Of a DNA stretch of 10,882 nt, positions 5,739-10,882 are shown piece by piece. The position numbers were made by a program, and so were the translations under genes. Below the pieces are notes generated by a model. That model was not told the origin of the DNA and searched no databases. It saw only the letters and a list, made by a program, of their open reading frames with translations. The DNA is from WJKP01 sp964531215 (lineage in GTDB: Bacteria > Patescibacteriota > Patescibacteriia > CAIXNZ01): positions 1 through 10,882 of the forward strand of contig CAZHFK010000036.1 of NCBI GenBank assembly GCA_964531215.1. The letters are read 5' to 3'. Within the stretch, counting starts at the first letter, position 1, and each line of letters starts with the position of its first letter.

Positions 5739-7219
5739 TACAAATACTTCCCAAACCGCCAAATAAGACCAAAAATTATCAAATACAAACCAAGCATTAA
5801 CCATAAATTAATATTGGCAAATTCATAATAAGCCCAGTCAAAAAAAGCTAATTTTTCTAAAATCCAAATAATATAAGTTAAAACCAGCCAGACTGACCAG
5901 CCAAGAATCCAGCCGATTTGGGTTGAAATAAGCGCAAATGTACCGGCAATAAAACCCAGCAGCATAGCGATCGGTATAAAAGGTAAAATCAAGATATTAG
6001 CCAAAGGCGCAATTAGAGAAATTTTGCCAAAATTATATAAAATCAACGGGGTGGTTAAAATTATGGCAGATAAAGTAGTAATTAAATAATCACCTAATAT
6101 TAATTTTACGATTTTCAATTTACAATTTTCAATTTTGGTTAGTTTTATTAAAACCGGATTAAAATAAATCAAACCCAAAGTGGCTAAAAAAGAAAGCTGA
6201 AACCCCAAATCATAAACCAAAACTTTGGGATTAACAATCAACATTAAAGCTGCCGCCAAAACCAAAGCATTTCTGATCTTGCTTAACCGCCCCAGATAAT
6301 TAGCCAATAATACCAAAGCGCCCATAATTGAAGCTCTGATAATTGAAGCCTGCAAACCGGTAATAATCACAAAAATTATTAAAATAACAATTATCAGCCA
6401 AAAAGCTTTTTTGCGTGACAAACCCAAATTCTGAGCCAATAGCAATAAAAAAGTAGCAATAATTGTCACATTATAACCAGATACAGCAATAATATGAGTC
6501 GTGCCGGTCTGATTAAATATCCCCAGTAAATCAGGCGGAATTGATTTTTTGGCGCCAATCAATAAACCGGCTAAAAAAGAGGCTTGCGGTTCCGGTAAAA
6601 TTTTATTGATTTGTCTGGTAAAATAATCTTTGGCTTTATAAATATTAGCCAAAATAAAATTGCCTTGATCTTGGGCTAATAATTTAATTTTGGGATAATA
6701 ACATAATGAATAAATATCATAACGCGCCAAATATTTATCATAAGCAAAATCATTAATTTGTTCTGGTTCTTGTAATTCACAAGTTAATTCCAATTGATCA
6801 CCATAACCAAATTCCGGAAACAAATAACTGGTTACCAAAACTTTACCAGCCACTGATCTCCATTGCCCATTAACTAAAACCGATTGAGTTTTTATTTCCA
6901 GTTTAACCCTAGCCTGGCGTTGGTCAGGCTCCTTACTGACTATACCTCGGAATTCAACCTGCTGTTCATTATAATAATGAATCTGTTCAGCTGTTTTAAC
7001 CGGCAGATTTATTTGATATAAAAAAATACCCAAAAACAAAAAAATCCCCCATAACCCCAAAACCAATAAATACTTATTATAACGGGCCAAAATAAAAAAT
7101 ATTAAAGCACTTAATAAAATCAAATAACTGATCAACCAGTCAAAACTGAAAATAGACCGAATAAAAATACCGGCTAAAAAAAATAAACAAGTATAAAAAA
7201 ATATATTAGCCTTACCCAT
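5738..7219 (-). CDS. comEC: ComEC/Rec2-type DNA uptake channel, short form (493 aa)
   Basis: Polytopic inner-membrane protein that in competent bacteria passes single-stranded DNA into the cytoplasm. With ATG 7219 the protein has N-terminal membrane helices (about 6-70), a soluble OB-fold-like DUF4131 region (about 75-185), and the Competence domain (about 212-460). Signature blocks are FLAGLLIGAKKSIPPDLLGIF (215-235), GTTHIIAVSGYN (239-250), the IIRASIMGALVLLANYLGR helix (293-311), DLGFQLSFLATLGLI (337-351) and APLANILILPF (404-414). It stops after the last helix and lacks the C-terminal metallo-beta-lactamase domain of full-length ComEC (about 750 aa), as in many short ComEC proteins. A GTG at 7306 would add 29 residues but lies inside the upstream gene's terminator stem; an extended -10 promoter at 7262-7270 supports ATG 7219. 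The stop codon overlaps the last base of the repeat array by one base. Confidence 0.92.
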   Translation of the reverse strand: MGKANIFFYTCLFFLAGIFIRSIFSFDWLISYLILLSALIFFILARYNKYLLVLGLWGIFLFLGIFLYQINLPVKTAEQIHYYNEQQVEFRGIVSKEPDQRQARVKLEIKTQSVLVNGQWRSVAGKVLVTSYLFPEFGYGDQLELTCELQEPEQINDFAYDKYLARYDIYSLCYYPKIKLLAQDQGNFILANIYKAKDYFTRQINKILPEPQASFLAGLLIGAKKSIPPDLLGIFNQTGTTHIIAVSGYNVTIIATFLLLLAQNLGLSRKKAFWLIIVILIIFVIITGLQASIIRASIMGALVLLANYLGRLSKIRNALVLAAALMLIVNPKVLVYDLGFQLSFLATLGLIYFNPVLIKLTKIENCKLKIVKLILGDYLITTLSAIILTTPLILYNFGKISLIAPLANILILPFIPIAMLLGFIAGTFALISTQIGWILGWSVWLVLTYIIWILEKLAFFDWAYYEFANINLWLMLGLYLIIFGLIWRFGKYL

Positions 7220-7261
7220 AAATACCAATTCTAAATTACTAATTACCAATACCCCATATTT

Positions 7262-7270
7262 ATTATAACA
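7262..7270 (-). promoter_or_regulatory. Extended -10 promoter for comEC
   Basis: On the minus strand TGTTATAAT (7270-7262) is a perfect extended -10 (TG, one base, TATAAT). No good -35 is visible, which extended -10 promoters tolerate. It sits directly after the T-tract of the upstream terminator and gives a leader of about 36 bases to ATG 7219. Confidence 0.5.
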
Positions 7271-7314
7271 AAAAAAGGGGTGGTTTGTTTTTTTTCTTAT
7301 AACCACCCCTTTTT
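7271..7314 (-). terminator. Intrinsic terminator after the REC-radical SAM gene
   Basis: On the minus strand GGGGTGGTT (7309-7301) pairs with AACCACCCC (7285-7277) around a purine-rich loop. The stem is extended by A/T pairs and followed by a T run. It overlaps the stop codon of the 7313-8611 gene by two bases. Separate transcription of comEC from the promoter just downstream follows from this. Confidence 0.9.
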
Positions 7315-8611
7315 ATTTGTCAGGTATCCGCTCAATTTGCCGCCGGGGTATCCGGTAGAAAAATGAAGGAATTTCATAATCCGCCAACAGCTTCTTGATC
7401 ATCATCGCTTGCCCTCCTGACACTTGCCAATCAATATTAGTAATTGGATTATAATTGGAAATTTTAATTTTAAGCCAATTTTTCTCTTGCTGACCTGCCT
7501 TTTTTATAATTTTAATCAGTTGTTTTACCTTTTTTTTAGTATCAGTCTGCTGAGCAATCAAAACATGATTAAGTATAACAGGCAATTTTTTGCCGGTTTT
7601 CTGCCAATACTGAAAAGCTAATTCCAGTAATTCTTGGAGAGAATCAGCTCCTCTCATGTATTGCTTTCTTTCTTCATCCCAAAAAATACCAGAAATTTGC
7701 AACTGAACAGGTACAACAAAATTCTCTTGCAAAAGCCTTTTAATTACTTTGGTTTTAACCGTTGAAATCATAACTCGGCGAATTTGCTCGCCATATTCCT
7801 GACTTAACTGATGTATAGCTTCAATGGTATTATCAAGATTTTTACCAGGCTCACCTTCGCCAGTAAAAGCTATATCAAATTTTTCACCTTCTTCGAGCGG
7901 TGGCTGGAATAAAGTGCCTTGGAGTACGATTTTCACGCTATTTTTAATTTCTTCAACAGTCCTTTTACGGGTTGTGCCTTTTGGCGCATAAGCATGGCTG
8001 CAAAAACAACAGGCAACCGGACAATAACCAATAACTATTGGCAAACAAACCGATAAGATGCCACCTCTTGTCCAATAGCCTGTTTTGTACACATTGCCTT
8101 CAGTATCAATTATCATTTGCCGGCGCATCTTTTCACTACCCCATTCGTATAAAACCCGCTCACCGCTTTCCAACACCAGCTCAGCAGGATCAATTTGCAA
8201 AGATGTCTCAACAGCTTGCTGGAAATCCTGAATGACAAATGGTTTTAAAATAGCGCCAATAATATTTAAATCCTCAAATACTTTGGCCAGAGCAACGGAT
8301 AAATCAACAGTAGAAACCAAGATTTTCCCCTGAAAATTAGGGTATTCGGTTTGTTTGGCTTCCGGATACTTGCTTAAATCTGCTGCTGTGCGCAAAAACC
8401 TGGCTAACTGCAAACCAGCCTCGGCATTATTGCCCAATTTAATGTCCAAAACAAGCAAATCAATCTGATGTTTACTTTGCAAAATACCAACTACTGCGTC
8501 GTCAAGATTGGTTGCTGTCAAAACCTGGTATTTACCCAATAAAGCTCGTTTTTCTACTTTAAGTACGTCTAAATCATCTTCTACCAAGAAGATCAATGGC
8601 TTTTTAGTCAT
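7313..8611 (-). CDS. Receiver (CheY-like) – RlmN-like radical SAM fusion protein (432 aa)
   Basis: Residues 1 to about 137 form a response-regulator receiver domain with the acidic pocket E11, D12, D13, phospho-acceptor D56 (VLDIKLG), S100 and K123 (KPF), all intact. Residues about 175-425 form a radical SAM domain with the cluster motif C197-x3-C201-x2-C204 and GEGEP at 251-255. The flanking blocks MISTVKTKVIKRL, QLQISGIFWDEERKQYMRG and LNHVLIAQQTD have the same order as in RlmN (23S rRNA/tRNA adenosine-C2 methylase). The methyl-carrying C-terminal Cys of RlmN is absent: the protein ends RIPRRQIERIPDK. C189, eight residues before the cluster, may correspond to the other RlmN cysteine. It is probably not a standard RlmN; the reaction and substrate are unknown, and phosphorylation at D56 may control it. 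The start has a full Shine-Dalgarno and its own promoter. The gene upstream is a PAS pseudokinase in the same direction. Confidence 0.85.
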   Translation of the reverse strand: MTKKPLIFLVEDDLDVLKVEKRALLGKYQVLTATNLDDAVVGILQSKHQIDLLVLDIKLGNNAEAGLQLARFLRTAADLSKYPEAKQTEYPNFQGKILVSTVDLSVALAKVFEDLNIIGAILKPFVIQDFQQAVETSLQIDPAELVLESGERVLYEWGSEKMRRQMIIDTEGNVYKTGYWTRGGILSVCLPIVIGYCPVACCFCSHAYAPKGTTRKRTVEEIKNSVKIVLQGTLFQPPLEEGEKFDIAFTGEGEPGKNLDNTIEAIHQLSQEYGEQIRRVMISTVKTKVIKRLLQENFVVPVQLQISGIFWDEERKQYMRGADSLQELLELAFQYWQKTGKKLPVILNHVLIAQQTDTKKKVKQLIKIIKKAGQQEKNWLKIKISNYNPITNIDWQVSGGQAMMIKKLLADYEIPSFFYRIPRRQIERIPDK

Positions 8612-8616
8612 TTTAC

Positions 8617-8627
8617 ATCACCTCCTT
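8617..8627 (-). promoter_or_regulatory. Near-maximal Shine-Dalgarno of the REC-radical SAM gene
   Basis: Minus-strand AAGGAGGTGAT is an 11-base match to the anti-Shine-Dalgarno complement. GGAGG lies 9 bases before ATG 8611. It confirms this start and contrasts with the missing Shine-Dalgarno on neighbouring minus-strand genes. Confidence 0.85.
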
Positions 8628-8668
8628 TTTGAAAAATTTTAAATGAACCAAATTTAACTAGATTTTAC

Positions 8669-8697
8669 AATTTAATATAAAATATAAAAATTGTCAA
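8669..8697 (-). promoter_or_regulatory. Putative promoter for the REC-radical SAM gene
   Basis: On the minus strand a perfect TTGACA (8697-8692) is followed after 17 bases by TAAATT (8674-8669, 4 of 6). It begins within 6 bases of the stop of the upstream PAS gene, so the downstream gene can be transcribed on its own as well as by readthrough. No intrinsic terminator with a T-tract is visible between the two genes. Confidence 0.55.
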
Positions 8698-8702
8698 GTT
8701 TA

Positions 8703-9878
8703 TTACTGATTTTCTATTAATAATAATTTTATTTCAAATTTCATCTTGTTATCGTCAATTTTTTCAGTCAAAACACCTTTATGCAAATCAATAATTTCTT
8801 TATACATAAAAAGCTGAATATCCCAGAAAAAATTATTTTCATTACCATTGATCTCGCCTGGCTGTTTAAGCTCAAAATCCAAATTAATTGAAATTTGATT
8901 GGCTTTTTTATTAATACTGACTTTGCCTTGTTCAATAAAGTTATAAAAACGATTATATAAACCTTTAAAAACATGCTGTAATTTATCAATATCAATAAAA
9001 ACTTCTTTATCCATAGCCAAATTTTCAATTTCTATTTTGTAATCTTCATTTTTAAAAATCGTTTCCAAAAAATAACTTAATTTAATCCGCTCTAAATTTA
9101 ATTCTAATTCTTTTTTTTCGATCTGATTTAAAAAGACAAAATCCTGAAAAATATTTAGAAATTCTTCTTGTTTAAGCTGACCGGCCGAATCTCTAAAATC
9201 CGAATTAGTATCTGGTAATTGCTGTAAGGTTTGTTGGATTTGCTGAACCAAAAAATCAAAAATTTTTTCATAAAAAGAAATTTTATCAGCCAATTGATTA
9301 TTGATTTCATAAAACTCTCTTGTTCTTTTCTTGACCTCTTTATCCAATTGTTCATTAATTTTAGTTAAATTATCCTTGGCTTTCATTAAAGAGGTGATTT
9401 CTTGGCCGATTGAAATCGCTCCCATTATATTACCATTACTGTCTTTCAAAGGAATAACTTCCAAATTAATATAAAAAGAATAATATGTTTTGGGCGCAGT
9501 AATTAAAACACCTTTTTGGCTAAAAGTAATACCAGAACTTAAAACATTGGCATATTTTTCAGACAAACCGGCCTGGTTAAGGCGTTTTGATTGTAGTAAA
9601 TTCAAACCCTTAACCGGATCATACCAGGGCACTATTTTTCTAAAAAAATAATTAGTCAGTAAAACATTACCGTCTTTATCAACAACCGCAATACTGACAG
9701 GCACATTATCTAAAATTTTTTGATTAAAAAATTGCAATTCTTCCAATTTTGCCTTTAACTTTTGTTTATCCTTTTTAAATTTATCTGATTCGTTTTTTTT
9801 ATTAACAATTTTAAAAATTAAAATCAAATTTAAAATCAAACTAAAAATTAGAAAAACCAATAAAATTAAAGCTGACAT
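8703..9878 (-). CDS. Membrane-anchored PAS protein with degenerate histidine-kinase core (391 aa)
   Basis: One N-terminal membrane helix (about 2-24) is followed by a Lys-rich coiled coil (28-52). A PAS domain (about 55-163) begins near ILDNVPVSIAVVDKDGN and ends IGQEITSL. A second coiled coil (165-200) leads into a kinase-like module. The dimerisation helices are recognisable (FQDFVFLNQIEKKELEL, about 244-260), but where the phospho-accepting His should be the sequence reads FLVQQIQQTL (209-218). The ATPase-like part keeps DIDKLQHVFKGLYNRF (296-311) in the N-box position with the key Asn replaced by Arg. The DxGxG and lid segments are missing, going straight to EIIDLHKG. It should sense a small ligand or redox state through PAS, but is unlikely to phosphorylate anything. 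ATG 9878 is preferred to a TTG two codons upstream. It is probably functionally linked to the REC-radical SAM gene downstream. Confidence 0.8.
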   Translation of the reverse strand: MSALILLVFLIFSLILNLILIFKIVNKKNESDKFKKDKQKLKAKLEELQFFNQKILDNVPVSIAVVDKDGNVLLTNYFFRKIVPWYDPVKGLNLLQSKRLNQAGLSEKYANVLSSGITFSQKGVLITAPKTYYSFYINLEVIPLKDSNGNIMGAISIGQEITSLMKAKDNLTKINEQLDKEVKKRTREFYEINNQLADKISFYEKIFDFLVQQIQQTLQQLPDTNSDFRDSAGQLKQEEFLNIFQDFVFLNQIEKKELELNLERIKLSYFLETIFKNEDYKIEIENLAMDKEVFIDIDKLQHVFKGLYNRFYNFIEQGKVSINKKANQISINLDFELKQPGEINGNENNFFWDIQLFMYKEIIDLHKGVLTEKIDDNKMKFEIKLLLIENQ

Positions 9879-9911
9879 AAACAACTATTTTTATAAATAA
9901 TAACTAATGCT

Positions 9912-9943
9912 ATTATCTAACAATTTTTAAAATTTTTTGTCAA
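9912..9943 (-). promoter_or_regulatory. Putative promoter for the PAS pseudokinase gene
   Basis: On the minus strand a perfect TTGACA (9943-9938) is followed by TAGATA at 18 bases or GATAAT at 20 bases (9917-9912, 5 of 6). Spacing to the better -10 is long, so the exact -10 is uncertain. The CTTGACAA core resembles the -35 of the next gene (8697-8692). It lies just after the terminator at 9954-9985. Confidence 0.45.
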
Positions 9944-9953
9944 GACTTAAACG

Positions 9954-9985
9954 AAAAAAAAGAGAGTTTAAAAAACTCTCTTTTT
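9954..9985. terminator. Intrinsic terminator after the beta-propeller gene
   Basis: AGAGAGTTT (9961-9969) pairs perfectly with AAACTCTCT (9973-9981) around three bases, flanked by an A run on one side and a T run on the other. On the minus strand it is followed by eight T and lies about 24 bases past the stop of the 10009-10882 gene. The T run on the plus side makes it bidirectional in form, but no plus-strand gene ends here. Confidence 0.88.
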
Positions 9986-10008
9986 AAAATATATTAAAAT
10001 TAATCAAA

Positions 10009-10882
10009 TTATTGTTTAACGCCATAAATACTCCAAATTGAATCAGTTGATTTTTCATTACTGATTTTTTTAGGAAATAACCCGAATTTATAATCAATTT
10101 CAAAACCATCTCCATAATTACCATGGTTATAACTGGCGATATTTGTTACCGCATCGGTTTGCCAAGCCAACCAATACTCGCCGGCTTTTAAAAAATTTAA
10201 ATATTGTCTCACTCCCGGACTAACTTCAATCTTTAGCCAATCATTATTAGCCGTATTTTTAATTGTCCTGCTTTGCCAGATTAAATTTTTAGCAAAATCA
10301 TATAAAGCCAGTTTAATATTACCAGTAGCCTCGTGTGAATAAAATTCAAAATAATCAACAGTAAAATTATCTTCCGGAATATTAACTTTAAAAGCTCTGA
10401 TTTTACCTTTTAATGGGGCATAAGCAATCTTATAAATATAATTATAATCAGCAGTCCCCAGATAAATATGGCCGTAAGAATCATCCGGCACCATACTGGC
10501 CATTGGACCTGTTTGCTCGGGCAAATTGAAATAATCAATCACTTCCGGCCGATTCGCGCCTTTAAATTTTATTTTAATTATTTTTGAATTATTACCGCTA
10601 TTAGCCAAATAATAAACCAAATTATTAGCGCTGGGATCTTCAATATACTGACCACTTCCCCTGAACACCAAAGGCATATCATACGAATTCAAATAACGAA
10701 AATTATCGGGTGAAATTTTAACCAATACCATTCTGTTTTGCTCAGTTAAAAAATAAGCCAATTCATTTTTTTGATCAATTCTGGCTGACTTGAAATTTGT
10801 CCAGCCACCGGTTGCGATTTTCGCCACTTCTGAAAAATTCAATAAATCAACCTTAACAATATGTCCCTCTTTATTATCATTA
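10009..10882 (-). CDS. Beta-propeller-like protein with C-terminal jelly-roll-like domain (N-terminus cut by the window)
   Basis: The frame stays open to the right edge. About 290 residues are visible and the true start lies outside; a TTG at 10842 is internal, since in-frame codons before it continue the fold (GHIVKVDLLNFSEVAKIATG). The visible part begins with blade-like repeats of about 40-50 residues, each with a hydrophobic strand around a Lys pair: GHIVKVDLLNF, MVLVKISPDNF, SKIIKIKFKG and NYIYKIAYAPL. This pattern is familiar from surface or secreted propeller proteins. The last 130 or so residues (from IRAFKVNIPEDNF) look like a beta-sandwich, with YFEFYSHEATGNIKLALYD, AGEYWLAWQTD, a Gly-rich GNYGDGFEID and a SIWSIYG ending, as in carbohydrate-binding-like jelly rolls. 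Likely extracellular; ligand unknown. It ends in a strong terminator. Confidence 0.75.
   Translation of the reverse strand, partial: NDNKEGHIVKVDLLNFSEVAKIATGGWTNFKSARIDQKNELAYFLTEQNRMVLVKISPDNFRYLNSYDMPLVFRGSGQYIEDPSANNLVYYLANSGNNSKIIKIKFKGANRPEVIDYFNLPEQTGPMASMVPDDSYGHIYLGTADYNYIYKIAYAPLKGKIRAFKVNIPEDNFTVDYFEFYSHEATGNIKLALYDFAKNLIWQSRTIKNTANNDWLKIEVSPGVRQYLNFLKAGEYWLAWQTDAVTNIASYNHGNYGDGFEIDYKFGLFPKKISNEKSTDSIWSIYGVKQ

Noticed and set aside
5425..5766. Forward open frame through the repeat array
   Set aside because: It runs through the run of N and consists of translated tandem repeats. It has no ribosome binding site and overlaps the end of comEC.
7219..7306. 29-residue N-terminal extension of ComEC from GTG 7306
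   Set aside because: The GTG lies inside the terminator stem of the upstream gene, and the likely promoter at 7262-7270 is downstream of it, so the extension would not be on the main transcript.
7313..8611. Canonical RlmN rRNA/tRNA methyltransferase
   Set aside because: The C-terminal methyl-carrier cysteine region is replaced by RIPRRQIERIPDK and a receiver domain is fused at the N-terminus. Only the radical SAM core is RlmN-like.
8703..9878. Functional sensor histidine kinase
   Set aside because: No phospho-accepting His in the dimerisation helix, no N-box Asn, and no DxGxG or lid segment.
10009..10842. Complete gene starting at TTG 10842
   Set aside because: The frame continues without a stop to the window edge, and the codons before the TTG extend a propeller strand, so the gene is partial.

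Overview
The window reads as a low-GC bacterial chromosome fragment, most likely from the Candidate Phyla Radiation (Patescibacteria, Parcubacteria-like). The evidence is a short ComEC without its hydrolase domain, giant Thr/Ser/Gly-rich exported Ig-repeat proteins with a Gly-rich linker, a beta-propeller protein with a jelly-roll-like tail, and AT-rich intergenic DNA with short promoters and many intrinsic terminators. A run of exactly 100 N at 5482-5581 marks a scaffold join, so this is probably a metagenome assembly. The lineage is inferred from gene style only; there is no rRNA or marker gene here.

Layout from left to right. One small forward gene of unknown function (124-429) has its own promoter and a near-perfect Shine-Dalgarno. 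It converges on a bidirectional terminator (433-471) with the minus-strand genes. Everything else is on the minus strand. A possible 31-codon ORF (490-585) follows a 1289-residue secreted repeat protein (602-4471), which carries two perfectly identical tandem 118-residue repeats, a diverged repeat pair, an SbsA-type Ig domain and a threefold C-terminal module. Its upstream region (4472-4728) holds a likely regulated promoter: TATAAT, two tandem TGTATATACA palindromes one helical turn apart, a leader with a terminator-like hairpin and an overlapping competing hairpin, and a lone perfect DnaA box.

Next comes a REP-associated tyrosine (HUH/Y1) transposase (RAYT, 4758-5306), followed by an array of 58-bp hairpin-bearing direct repeats (5348-5738) interrupted by the gap. 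The transposase is flanked by the same half-sequences that make up each 58-bp unit, so the units look like internally deleted copies of the transposase element. The array ends on the stop codon of comEC (5738-7219).

The right third holds the most unusual pair. A membrane-anchored PAS protein whose histidine-kinase core has lost its catalytic residues (8703-9878) sits just upstream of a protein joining an intact CheY-like receiver domain to an RlmN-like radical SAM domain (7313-8611). The radical SAM part keeps the CxxxCxxC cluster motif and a GEGEP motif but lacks the C-terminal methyl-carrier cysteine of RlmN. This suggests a signal-controlled radical SAM enzyme of unknown substrate. The right edge cuts into a secreted beta-propeller-like protein with a C-terminal jelly-roll-like domain (10009-10882, N-terminus missing).
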